DNA from: Apoda limacodes | Taxonomy: Eukaryota > Arthropoda > Insecta > Lepidoptera > Limacodidae | Length of the DNA: 64,000 nucleotides | Direction of reading: 5' to 3' | Assembly: GCA_946406115.1 (NCBI GenBank) | Contig: OX291561.1 | Span: 3,216,273-3,280,272 of the forward strand | Shown here: positions 10,601-22,329 of the stretch, piece by piece | How positions within the stretch are numbered: the first letter of the stretch is position 1 | How the letters are laid out: each line of letters begins with the position of its first letter | Notes under the pieces: model-generated | What the model saw: only the letters and a program-made list of their open reading frames with translations | Databases searched by the model: none | Told to the model about the DNA's origin: nothing | Translations under genes and position numbers: made by a program

Positions 10601-11853
10601 TGATTGTTACTTTTTCCTTAACCATCAGATTTACTGTGTGTTTGAAATTTTGAAAGAAAATAATTTTTAGGCCGCTAACCATTTTTCTCACAGTTAACCC
10701 CGAGATAGGTGTGATTTGGAAACTTGATATGGTTTTTGGTTTAAAGAGGCTCAATTTGATATGCGTCACTAAGTGTTACCGCATTTTCATGATGACTTTT
10801 TATGCCAATAAGTATCACATTGTGAAATTTTCTTCAACTTTTAATTTATTATTGTTTAAATTGAAGAGGTGTTACACATGTAGTAATATTTATTAATAAG
10901 AATAATACAAAATGCTTGTTTCAACAGCCTTTGATTGTTACTTTTTCCTTAACCATCAGATTTACTGTGTGTTTGAAATTTTGAAAGAAAATAATTTTTA
11001 GGCCGCTAACCATTTTTCTCACAGTTAACCCCGAGATAGGTGTGATTTGGAAACTTGATATGGTTTATGGTTTAAAGAGGCTCAATTTGATATGCGTCAC
11101 TAAGTGTTACCGCATTTTCATGATGACTTTTTATGCCAATAAGTATCACATTGTGAAATTTTCTTCAACTTTTAATTTATTATTGTTTAAATTGAAGAGG
11201 TGTTACACATGTAGTAATATTTATTAATAAGAACAATACAAAATGCTTGTTTTAACAGCCTTTGATTGTTACTTTTTCCTCAACTTACAGATTTACGGTG
11301 TGTTTGAAATTTTGAAAGAAAATATTTTTTACGCCGCTAACCATTTTTTTCACAGTTAACCCCGAGATAGGTGTGATTTGAAAACTTGATATGGTTTCTG
11401 GTTTAAAGAGGCTCAATTTGATATGCGTCACTAAGTGTTACCGCATTTTATGATAACCCTTTAGGCCGATAAGTATCACATTGTGAAATTTTCTTCAACT
11501 TTTAATTTTTTATTATTTAAATTGAAGAGGTGTTACACAGTTAGTTATATTTATTAATAAGAACAATACAAAATGCTTGTTTCATCAGCCTTTGATTGTA
11601 ACTTTTTCCTCAACTAACAGATTTACGGTATGTTTGAAATTTTGAAAGAAAATAATTTTTAGGCCGCTAACCATTTTTCTCACACTTAACCCCGAGATAG
11701 GTGTAATTTGAAAACTTGATATGGTTTCTGGTTTAAAGAGGCTCAATTTGATATGCGTCACTAAGTGTTACCGCATTTTAATGATGACCTTTTAGGCCGA
11801 TAAGTATTACATTGTTAAATTTTCTTTTACTTTAATTTTTTATTATTTAAATT
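7682..11853 (-). repeat. 331-bp satellite array, right arm (about 13 monomers, inverted)
   Basis: The same monomer as the left arm in reverse complement; GGCCGCTAACC (or ACGCCGCTAACC) recurs near 7691, 8022, 8353, 8684, 9015, 9346, 9677, 10008, 10339, 10670, 11001, 11332 and 11663. A block of about 900 bp starting near 8690 is repeated almost exactly 1,324 bp (four monomers) further on, so the arm grew in part by multi-monomer duplication. The array is longer than the left arm, so the two arms are not kept equal. Confidence 0.95.
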
Positions 11854-12014
11854 ATATATATATTTGTTTAATTTTTAACCGGTTTCTCATTATTTTGGTC
11901 TATTTATTGTTATATCCGTTTAATTCAGTAAATTATTTCATTGAAATCCTTTACTTTTTAATTTGGTCGGATTATAAAAGGCCGCTAACTTAGGCCGCTA
12001 ACTTCACACCGGTT
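11854..12014 (-). repeat. Right unique terminal inverted repeat of the foldback element
   Basis: Reverse complement of 3015-3176 with one or two differences; ends CACCGGTT next to the flanking CTTACAG. Confidence 0.85.
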
Positions 12015-12021
12015 CTTACAG
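12015..12021. repeat. Right direct repeat CTTACAG flanking the foldback element
   Basis: Copy of 3008-3014 directly after the right tip CCGGTT; read as a 7-bp target-site duplication. Confidence 0.7.
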
Positions 12022-13970
12022 AGTAGATAGAAAATACACTTTAACAGGGGAGCATATGACTTGATCAAGTTTTTTTTTCTAAAGTGGCGAAGTGCCAAAA
12101 TATTACTTATAAAAGATATAAATTGATCTTACAAAAAACATCATATTATTTAGCAGCTTACTTTGAGAGATTCGGCTTATTTAAGAAAATGGGAATTGAT
12201 CCTCTGTGACGCGGAATTAGAGCGATTATTTAATATTCAATTAAAGATATATTTGAATTCAACTCCTTTAATGTCGTAAAAAACTTACCCCTTTCATTAT
12301 TATTTCACTTTCTAAACATTAAAAAGCTAAATTTAATATGCATGAACATATTTTCTAAAATAATCTCCAAAAAATGTTATAAACTTTATCCATTATATAT
12401 TTTATATATATATAAAGTGTTTCTAGAACTTATTATTTGAATCGAATATCGAATAGGATTCAAAAAGTTTTCGTATTACCACAACGTTTCTTATAAGATA
12501 TTTTCTGTTATCCTCATTGCACCATATGTGCTATCTGACATATCTGACAAAACAGATATACAGCTTGCTCCTTTCAACAAAGTAGCACTCAACCACATAC
12601 CTATCAAGGCGCATATAGCAGCTAAGTAGCGTCTCTTCATACAAAGCCTATTTCAAAAAATTACATCATAGTGTTCTGACTTTTATAAGTCTTTTATCTG
12701 TGAGTTTTATTTGACACTTTTGCTAAAACTGGCCTGTTGATGTGTTCTAGAAACAATACAAAAAGGTTCTAAATATAGCTTATGACTACTGTTATAACTT
12801 CTATATAGCTGCTATAGGGCCCTTAAGTATTAGTTAAGGCCCTTATGTGATTCAAAAAGCTTAAATAGTTTGTCATTACCGACACGACGACCGACGGCTA
12901 CGCTAAGAAACGATAGTTTAACCGGGATTCCATTTTAACTGGGATTTACAAGTGTTTCTTTTACCGGAACTAAAAATCTCCATCTGAAACCGGTCTCACT
13001 TTTTGTTAACAACATTTAATACGTTTAGTAAAGACATTTTACTGTACCAATGCCCATTAACATTTCTTAAAGTGTTTAATAAAATTGACGCAAATATCTG
13101 TTTTGCTCATGAATACTAAGACTATAATATGGGCTTTTCAGTTTGGAAACATTTTGTTTGTACTAAGTGTACCATTTATAATACGTTATTTGAATTTTGT
13201 AAGAATTTTAATTATCTTAAAATTAACGAGCCTAATCATCTTATACTTAACAAACACTCAAAGAGGCAAAGGTTATACTGATCGAACTTAAACTTAATCA
13301 GTGGTATTTATAGCTTATATTATAAAATCCACTTTAACATCTAAAGTTAATTTTGATTTCCACATTATGATTTCGACATCCTTATAACAATTTAGTATTA
13401 AATTGATATTGTGGATCTTTAAATAATCTCGCTTATCCATAACTTTATTTTTTTTGTATATAAAATTATATAACCATTTACATGTGACTACCTATGTGTT
13501 TGAAATTATAAAATAAATACAAAAATATAAAAAAGCTAAAAACACACCAAAGTGATAAAAGATAATTTTTTATTTAAGAATAAAGAATAGACCTTGATAA
13601 TTAGTATGTAGCATATGTAAAGTACTACATATATATTTATATATATATATATACATACATATTGTCAGTGTAATCATAAGACAGCAACACTAAATACTTA
13701 CCTATCATTAATTATTAACATTTGTCGACCTGACCTCGATTGTGATGTGATACAAAAATGTAATGTGAACTCATGACGAAAACACGACCACGTGTTATCT
13801 GGGTACATGCATATATATTTACCGTTTGCGGTTTAACCAACACTAAATATAGTTAGGTACGTAGGCAATTGCTAAAATTATGACTTTGAGTTATGATTTA
13901 CGTGTACATCGTTAGGAATAACAACAAAAACTTTTTTTTTTATACGCCTTTTCCACTTTATTTCAGAACC
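12022..13970. other. AT-rich upstream region of the acid phosphatase gene
   Basis: No supported coding frame. A TA-rich microsatellite lies at about 13620-13665. A pyrimidine-rich 3' splice site ending TTTCAG at 13966, four bases before the start codon, implies a non-coding first exon somewhere upstream; I could not place it or a promoter with confidence. Confidence 0.5.
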
Positions 13971-16900
13971 ATGTTTCGGTTCGTACTGCTGATCGTTGCG
14001 GCCGCGCAGGTCGGCCTCATCCAGACCCTGAGCGAGGGCTCTGGAGACCAGGAGCTCATAATGGCCTACGTTGTAAGTAATTAATTCTTTATCATCACAA
14101 AATATCAGTTGTTATTACAGTTATTTAATAACAACTGATATTTTGTGAACTGAGTATCATATATACTTTATCTTCACTACAACTTTCCACTAAGCTAATA
14201 AAAATACTGTAGTATTAATTTGCTGCTATATCTAACGAATAAAAAAATGCCGCCATGTTGGATTACCAACCAGTATCATCGTGGAGTTACAAAAAATCGT
14301 GCCAGTAAAGAATTGATTAAAAACCGAGAATTGATTAAAATACATTTACATTTTTGGTGAAGTCTTGTAATGTTAGTTATCTTGAATTATTTTTTACACA
14401 AATGACATTTATTTAGTTACCTATAGTATTGAATAATTTAGCTATATATTTTTAATTAGCAGAAAAATGTAAACAATATAAAAACATCTATATATGTGAG
14501 ATACGACAACGTAGCAAATCTTTTCTGAGGATTTTTAATGGGCATATTAAAATAAATAACGAGTGGTGTCGCGCTAAGCTGTCTGTTTATTTTCCTTACT
14601 ATACTACTAGTAAATAATATAAAGAGATCTTCCGTATAGTAAACCAGAATATTAAAAAAATTACAAAATGGGTTTTTATTTACTTTTCAATCAAACAAAA
14701 TAAAAATAAAACGTTTCATTATTATTCTTAGCCTGAATCAAAGTATAAGTAACATCACTACATGCGTGAGGTATCGCGACTATAGGTACTGACCAACTCT
14801 AAATTCAACAAACACGATAGAGTATCAAGAAGATACCTAATAACAAATCGATTTATCTTTACACTAAACAAAGCAAGTAATAAAACAGATTTTTACGTAA
14901 TAAAATAACCCTGCTTCCGTTTTTAGGGTTCCGTACCCAATATGTAATAAGCGGAACCCTATTACTAAGACTCCGCTGTCCGTCGCGTCCGTCCGCCCGT
15001 CCGTCCGTCACCAGGCTGTATCTCATGAACCGTGATAGTTAGACAGTTGAAATTTTCACAGAAGATATATTTCTGTTGCCGCTATAACAAAAAATACTAA
15101 AAAACAGAATAAAATAAAAATTTAAGGGGGCTCCCATACTACAAACGGGGTTTTTTTGCTCGATATTGATAACGGCACCAGGTAGACGCTTAAAATATTC
15201 ACAGAATATTTAGTCATAAAGTCACTTTAAAAATAAACAATTAAATTAAAATAAAACAAATATTTAAGGGGGGCTCCCATACAACAAAAGTGATTTTTTA
15301 ATAGAAAATGGTACGGAACCCTTCATGCGCGAGTCCGACTCGCACTTGGCCGATTTTTAATAACTTTAAAATGACTTAAGCAGTATTTTTTTTTTATAAT
15401 AATTTACCATAGCATCAGTAGACGTTTTAATAATTATACTTCACCTTTTAAGTTGGACCGTAATCTTGCAAACGACAAAATCACAATTTTCACAATTATC
15501 TTCAATGCCGAAGCACTAGTTAGTTTTTTTGTATTTATAGATTGAATAAATTAATAGATACCATAGATAGACGATGCAGATCGTGTTTACATCTTTGTTT
15601 TCCTCTATAACTTAAACCAAAGTACTTGAGTAACCAATTACCTTATCAAATCATAGACTACAGACCACAGAGGTCCACTGTACGTTAATGTTCTAAGCAG
15701 TTGTGTTATCTCTGATCGATAATACAGCAATATGGATCTGGCCTATGAGACAAAGACTTCAGCAAGAAAGCGTGTATCCTGACATATAGAAATACATATA
15801 TAAAAAGCCTGCTTCTAAAAGGGGCGGGCACCCAAGACCTCTGTTGTTACGATCCGGGGCTTTATCTTCATCTACTCACTTTTAGTAGTTAAGAGTATTC
15901 TTTATCTGGTCTTTCCTGAGAACGGACTCAATTTGATCGAGAAATGTTCGACCAACCCTTCTCTTTACTTATAACCTTATAGATAAATTTGTTTCGTGCA
16001 TCTTCTTTCATTTGTCCTCTCAACAAGCCACTTAAACCACCTTTTGTGACTTATTATTTTAGTGTGTCATTACTGTTATAATTTTATGTTAGTATTTTAC
16101 ACAAAAAGTACAAAAGCAATCCTATTACTTGTATATCTATTTCTGACGCTGTCCAGTTAAAAAAGCCATTTCAGGAAATTGAGTCCAGTTATAAAAATTG
16201 CTGGGTCATTGCTTTTAAAAAAACAACATGACAACAAAGAACACATCATATATTACATTTTAGAAGATATATTTTTTTTTGATCTTAGGCAAACCGTCAC
16301 GGTGAGAGAACTCCAGATGCAGATGAGCTCTCACTCTCCAATGAGAAGGAACGTCTCCAGGAATACATAAACATTGACGGATTTGAGGGACTCACTAACG
16401 TAAGTACACATTAAACCATCCATCTATTTGATCATCCATCTTTACACAATTGTCTTATACTTATACTAAGCACAGATACTTATACTTATACTAAGCACAG
16501 ATACTTATACTAAGCACAGATACTTATACTAAGCACAGATACTTATACTAAGCACAGATACTTATACTAAGCACAGATACTTATACTTATACTAAGCACA
16601 GATACTTATACTAAGCACAGATACTTATACTAAGCACAGATACTTATACTAAGCACAGATACTTATACTAAGCACAGATACTTATACTAAGCACAGATAC
16701 TTATACTAAGCACAGATACTTATACTTATACTAAGCACAGATACTTATACTAAGCACAGATACTTATACTTAGCACAGATACTTATACTAAGCACAGATA
16801 CTTATACTAAGCACAGATAGCTTATACTTATACTAAGCACAGATACTTATACTAAGCACAGATACTTATACTAAGCACAGATAGCTTATACTTATACTAA

Positions 16901-19900
16901 GCACAGATACTTATACTAAGCACAGATACTTATACTAAGCACAGATACTTATACTAAGCACAGATAGCTTATACTTATACTAAGCACAGATACTTATACT
17001 AAGCACAGATACTTATACTAAGCACAGATACTTATACTTATACTAAGCACAGATACTTATACTAAGCACAGATACTTATACTAAGCACAGATACTTATAC
17101 TAAGCACAGATACTTATACTAAGCACAGATACTTATACTTATACTAAGCACAGATACTTATACTTATACTAAGCACAGATAGCTTATACTTATACTAAGC
17201 ACAGATAGCTTATACTTATACTAAGCACAGATAGCTTATACTTATACTAAGCACAGATACTTATACTTATACTAAGCACAGATAGCTTATACTTATACTA
17301 AGCACAGATACTTATACTAAGCACAGATAGGTTATACTTATACTAAGCACAGATACTTATACTAAGCACAGATACTTATACTAAGCACAGATACTTATAC
17401 TTATACTAAGCACAGATACTTATACTAAGCACAGATACTTATACTAAGCACAGATACTTATACTAAGCACAGATACTTATACTAAGCACAGATACTTATA
17501 CTTATACTAAGCACAGATACTTATACTAAGCACAGATACTTATACTAAGCACAGATACTTATACTAAGCACAGATACTTATACTTAGCACAGATACTTAT
17601 ACTTATACTAAGCACAGATACTTATACTTATACTAAGCACAGATAGCTTATACTTATACTAAGCACAGATACTTATACTTATACTAAGCACAGATAGCTT
17701 ATACTTATACTAAGCACAGATAGCTTATACTTATACTAAGCACAGATACTTATACTTATACTAAGCACAGATAGCTTATACTTATACTAAGCACAGATAC
17801 TTATACTTATACTAAGCACAGATACTTATACTTATACTAAGCACAGATACTTATACTTATACTAAGCACAGATACTTATACTTATACTAAGCACAGATAG
17901 CTTATACTTATACTAAGCACAGATACTTATACTTATACTAAGCACAGATAGCTTATACTTATACTAAGCACAGATAGCTTATACTTATACTAAGCACAGA
18001 TACTTATACTTATACTAAGCACAGATAGCTTATACTTATACTAAGCACAGATACTTATACTTATACTAAGCACAGATAGCTTATACTTATACTAAGCACA
18101 GATAGCTTATACTTATACTAAGCACAGATAGCTTATACTTATACTAAGCACAGATACTTATACTTATACTAAGCACAGATAGCTTATACTTATACTAAGC
18201 ACAGATAGCTTATACTTATACTAAGCACAGATAGCTTATACTTATACTAAGCACAGATACTTATACTTATACTAAGCACAGATAGCTGCCAACTATTAGA
18301 TTTTAAAGGTCCTTTTTGTACATAGCATATTTTAAAAAAAATTAATTAACAAAAATGTTTATAGTTCTTAATAACATTTCTGCTATAAAACGGTAGCTTT
18401 TAGCAGAACTATAGCAGAAGAGTTATATACAACAAATCGACCTCAGCCTTGCCGTATAGATAGATTTAAATTTTAATAAGCTCACGTATTTTGATTGTTT
18501 CATACATACTTACTTGCAGGTTGGCAAAGCCCGCGTCTACAAACTTGGTCAGTTCCTTCGTAACCGCTACGGTGCTGAAGGCCTTGGATTACTCTCCAAG
18601 TTGTACCGCAACGACGAGATCTACCTCCGCAGCACAGACAAGGAGCGTACCAAGATGACCGCTGAGATCGCCATGGCAGCTTTGTATCCACCAGAGAAGG
18701 AGCAGCAATGGAATGATGGTATAGGAAAGTTCTGGCAACCAGTACCTTACACCGCCGTACCTCTGTCTGAAGATTACGTAAGTAGATAACTTGTGGTGTC
18801 TAAAATTCTAAATAAGAATATAAGGTCTCAGTAAAAGAGGAAGAAACTGAAACTAATGGTTTTTCTTCATATCAGGAATCATCATATACTTAGGAATCCA
18901 TGATGATTAAGGAATGCTTATTTTCCTTTTTTTACAATACTTAGCATATTCTTCTTTATTGCAATGTTTCAGATTGGATATATTTCACATGATATTTATG
19001 ACGCTACTGAATCTTTGATTTAAACGATCTGACAGAGATTCGAGTTCGAGTAGATCAGTCTCTTTCTATTCTTTCTTTCGCATTTACTTTCCCTTCTATC
19101 CAATATCCTTGAATTAATTAGTAATTTAGGACTTATGGAACACATACAAAGCCACATGATAACACATAGCTCACCACCTATCACGCAGAAACAGTGCTTA
19201 GTAAAAGATTATTACATATTCAATAAAAATTACCATATCTTGTCTCAGTTAGGTCCTGTACAAACTTTTACTACAAATTCCACCCCTTTTTGCCATTTGG
19301 GTTTAATTTTAAAAAAACTTCGTCGTAAACGGAAACTACGCTTTGGGAATTGACCTTATATATAACGTAGCTTAGTTAAATAATTTTCAAAAAATGCTAG
19401 AACGTGTTATTCTTAATTCCTACAGAGATGTTTAATATTTTAATAAACCAGTTGTCATAGTTTCAAATACAAAATTAGTAAAGTTTTAAAAAAAATATTC
19501 ACCTCTTACTTAGGGAATGATTTTCAAAAATGATATTATATTTGATAATTATATAATGGTAAAAATGTAATGGAAATCAAATAACAATTTCCGTGAAATT
19601 TTCATACTCCCACTAACAATATCAATTTAAATTGTTTATGTTAATCTAATTATAAGTAATTGTAATCTAGCACCCAATTTCAAACATTTGTAGTATCCAA
19701 GATAATGCTTATTTTCTGTTAACATTCAAATTAAACTGTTTTTCTCTAAATACAAGAATATATGAGTTAAACAGATTAATGTATCTATTTTAGTTTAACT
19801 AGTGCCGGTCAGTTTAACCGGTGCCGGTCAGTTCAGTAATCTAAGAGCTTGAACTCTTTGATCTTAGCAGATTAAACGCATGTGTCTACGTCTGTAGCTC

Positions 19901-22259
19901 AAAGACATTCTTATTTTTATAAGGAAGTAAACATATCATCGTGATTCTTGAACTTTGAGTAAGTTATGTTACGTACAACCGACATATATAAAACATATCA
20001 GACATTATCTCCAGAAGGGGTTAACTAGCGTCTGGATACACACCCTGGTGAACAGCCTCTTTTTTATCAACCACTTCAGTCTTGCGTGACAGATGGTGAG
20101 CCTGTCGCCGCAAAACTGCTTCTGATGCAAGTGGTTTTATAGTGTCACAAAAGACTAGAAAAACTATAAAAAGTAAGTCAGTGTTGGGCATGGGTTACAG
20201 ATAATTGTTAAAAAGTAAAGTAAGCATATGTTTGGGGAAAACATGAAAATTAGCCTTATCTGTGGAACTCAATAAACTTCTATCCAAAAAACTTTTACAC
20301 TGAGTGACGAAACTCGTGGTATATTTTTTTGCAACATGTTAATTTTAAGAATTTCATGGTCACTTATCTCTTTCACGTTACCTTCCCAGCTTCGTTATTA
20401 CTCCAACTGCCGCCGCTTCAAGACCCTGATGGACAGAGCAAAGGTCGCCGCCGTGCAAGAGGAGCTGGCTCCCTTCGCAGACCTGGTCGATGTCATCCTG
20501 GCTGAGACCGGCCGCAACTTCACTGAAAACCCCACCATGTACCAGACTCTCTTCGATCTTTTCAGAAGCCAGGTAAATATGGATCTTAAAACAAAATATA
20601 AAGGTTTGAAATGAGTTTCACAAAGACGCTGCCAAAAAAATATTGAAAGAGACATGGTACAAAATAACTGAGGAGCTGGTGGCCCAGTAACGTTCGCTTA
20701 TCGGAAACGATATGCGAGTTTCAGCAACATCGGACGTAGTTAATCATTGAATGGATTATCGCCTTAGCCTTCTGATTTTTTTTAATATGATTTTGTACCG
20801 AAATGTTAAATTATTTGGGCATATTAATTTTTATTCTTAATATGTCCAAATTATTTAGCAAAATATTGATTTATCGTTGGATGACACAGAAAAAGACAAG
20901 AATTCCAAGAGAAAACCAAAACCAAAGTACTCTGTTTTAAAACAATAATCATAAACTTTACGAGATAATATATAAGATTAACTATATTTTACAGGTCGCC
21001 CTTGGTCTCGAAATCCCCAGATGGGCGGAACCCCTTATGCCCAGACTCGCTGAAGCAGCCAGGTTAGCCTACAGGCTGTACTACAGAACTGAGGAAATGA
21101 AGAGAATCGGTGGTGGTAAGTGATGACCGATGATGTACAGTATTTCTTCATCTAATATAGTCGTATTTGAGATGAATTCTCTTCACTAGTGGTATCTCAC
21201 TTAATTAAGCCACTTTTTAACCTTTGTACTATTTCTGGACTTGGGATAAGGTGGTATCTTCACCAATGGTGGATATCTCCATTATATATGTCCTGGCCTA
21301 TTTGATCTAATTATGGATTTGAATAGCTATGGTAAGATTTACCGTACAGGTTCTAGCTGACCGTAAATAACGTCATATTATACACGTAACTTGTGAAGTG
21401 TCAATTTTTTATGCAAATATTTGTATAAATAAATCTGTTATACTAAGCTTCATCCCCTGTTTTAACCATATTCTATGAATAAAAGAGATTTTTAAAAAAT
21501 ATCACCATTGTAGACATTGCTGTCCAAAATTAAGATTCTGTGTAAAAGTAAGAATTACGTAATTTTAATAGCTCTCCTTACAATACAGGTGTCATCTTGA
21601 ACGATTTCATGCAAGCCGCAAGTGCAGTCATCGCTGGCAAGGAAGTCAAGCAAAGGTTCCACATGTACTCATCTCACGACTTCAACCTTGGTTCTCTCAT
21701 AGAGGTGTCCAAGGTGGAGGAGAGGGAATGGATTGTGCCCGAGTACGGATCCATGTTTGCCCTTGAGCTCTACAGATCTAAGTCTACAGGAAAATACACC
21801 GTATTGGTACGTAATATTATTTCTGGTTTTACTCTAATATACGCACTTAGGGAGTGCTATACATATATTTAAATATAAAAACATGGGTTTTATCAGGCCT
21901 GATTTTTCTAATAATTACATAAATAGGAACGTCTGTTTGTTAGTTTGTTATCTGAAACGTGTCGCAACAGAGAATCCAATTGACCTATCGTTAGGGTTAA
22001 AAGTGGAATCACTGCTCTAAAGGATTAGGGGCTCAATGTTACCAATTTATTGTGTCTCTTCTATAAATTATTTTTTTTGTTTCAGCCTTTGTACCTGCCT
22101 CAAGCTGGAGAAACTGAAGCTGAGCCTCTTCACATCGATGGCTGCCCCGACTCCAGCTACTGCGACTTTAGCGTCTTCCAAAGGAACTCCGCGCAGTACC
22201 TGCTTCCAGAGAGACAGTTCTACCAGATATGTGGTATTAGAACTGAGCTCGGATACTAA
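13971..22259 (+). CDS. Histidine acid phosphatase, secreted, 7 coding exons (388 aa)
   Basis: Coding exons: 13971-14072, 16289-16399, 18520-18777, 20390-20572, 20995-21115, 21589-21806, 22086-22259. All junctions are GT-AG and the frame is continuous (five phase-0 introns; intron 5 is phase 1). The product removes phosphate from monoesters via a phospho-histidine. Visible are an N-terminal signal peptide (about residues 1-20), the active-site motif RHGERTP at 37-43, a second conserved Arg in the STDKERT block (R114), the HD proton donor in YSSHD (288-289), an N-glycosylation sequon NFT at 200 and C-terminal cysteines likely in disulfides. Length and motifs fit the insect venom/testicular/lysosomal acid phosphatase group; which tissue it serves cannot be told. 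The ATG is the first in its exon and directly precedes the hydrophobic stretch. It appears intact. The exons are GC-richer than the introns, and intron 2 holds a large minisatellite. Confidence 0.95.
14095..14148. repeat. Perfect 23-bp inverted repeat (hairpin) in intron 1
   Basis: TCACAAAATATCAGTTGTTA... at 14095-14117 is exactly complementary to 14126-14148, with an 8-nt loop. It begins 22 nt after the 5' splice site of intron 1, so in pre-mRNA it would fold next to the donor. It could be a small foldback or a structured RNA; there is no further evidence for a microRNA. Confidence 0.9.
14921..15358 (+). mobile_element. Helentron-associated (HINE)-like non-autonomous element, copy 1
   Basis: Starts TTTTAGGGTTCCGTACCC and ends CTCGCACTTGGCCGATTTTT. 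GGGTTCCGTACC (14926-14937) recurs inverted near the 3' end as GGTACGGAACCC (15310-15321), followed by a 15-nt hairpin GCGAGTCCGACTCGC (15329-15343) and a T run. Subterminal inverted repeats plus a 3' hairpin ending in T's match the architecture described for Helentron/HINE elements; that classification is my inference. Other copies here: 25370, 34841, 41955, 50309. Located in intron 1 of the acid phosphatase gene. Confidence 0.7.
16453..18287. repeat. Minisatellite in intron 2 of the acid phosphatase gene
   Basis: About 1.8 kb of tandem units. The basic unit is ACTTATACTAAGCACAGAT (19 bp); two longer forms add ACTTAT (25 bp) or AGCTTAT (26 bp). The 19-bp form dominates the left half and the 25/26-bp forms the right half from about 17,600. 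It fills most of the 2,120-bp intron and ends about 230 bp before the acceptor of exon 3. No spacers of unique sequence, so it is not a CRISPR-type array. Confidence 0.98.
18778..20389. other. Intron 3 of the acid phosphatase gene
   Basis: 1,612 bp. Contains the dispersed repeat at 20022-20126 and a short 19-20-bp direct duplication (AGTTTAAC..GTGCCGGTC) near 19794-19832. No coding frame supported. Confidence 0.8.
20022..20126 (+). repeat. Dispersed repeat, family 'CAGTGGTTGGA', copy 2
   Basis: Shares ATCAACCACTTCAGTC, GCGTGACAGATGGTGAGCC and CTGCTTCTGATG blocks with the copy at 2172-2292. Lies in intron 3 of the acid phosphatase gene. Confidence 0.65.
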
Positions 22260-22314
22260 ACGCTTATATTTCGTTATTTGTGTCTTTTGTTTTGATGATT
22301 TTTATTTGATGTGT

Positions 22315-22324
22315 AATAAATAAA
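22315..22324 (+). terminator. Poly(A) signal of the acid phosphatase gene
   Basis: Two overlapping AATAAA hexamers (22315-22320 and 22319-22324), 56 nt after the stop codon, the only good signal close downstream. Confidence 0.85.
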
Positions 22325-22329
22325 GTATT

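Larger units (their letters stand above)
3015..12014. mobile_element. Foldback-like DNA element, 9,000 bp, with satellite arms
   Basis: The ends are near-identical inverted repeats starting AACCGGTGTGAAGTTAGCGG and are flanked by CTTACAG on both sides. About 160 bp of unique terminal sequence per side (3015-3176; 11854-12014) leads into opposed tandem arrays of a 331-bp unit: about 8 monomers on the left and 13 on the right. The 1.7-kb core carries a truncated Ulp1-PHD reading frame on the minus strand and a small LINE 3' fragment. Long inverted repeats built of internal tandem repeats are the hallmark of Foldback and Galileo-type elements in flies, and Galileo makes 7-bp duplications. No transposase is visible here, so this copy is probably non-autonomous. 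Superfamily assignment (MULE/Phantom, P/Galileo or other) is open. Confidence 0.85.

Noticed and set aside
8063..11227. Series of 61-codon open frames (and 66-codon frames at 4571 and 5232) with near-identical sequence
   Set aside because: They recur with the 331-bp satellite period, sit in both arms in opposite senses and are broken in many monomers; open by composition, not genes.
3015..12014. Polinton/Maverick element because the ends can be read as AG...CT
   Set aside because: That reading would leave only a 3-bp duplication instead of six, and no polymerase B, integrase or capsid genes are present.
16453..18287. CRISPR-like regular array
   Set aside because: The units are directly adjacent with no unique spacers, and the host is a eukaryote; it is a minisatellite.
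18500..18691. Minus-strand frame overlapping exon 3 of the acid phosphatase gene
   Set aside because: Shadow of a well-supported exon with the catalytic Arg block and proper splice sites.
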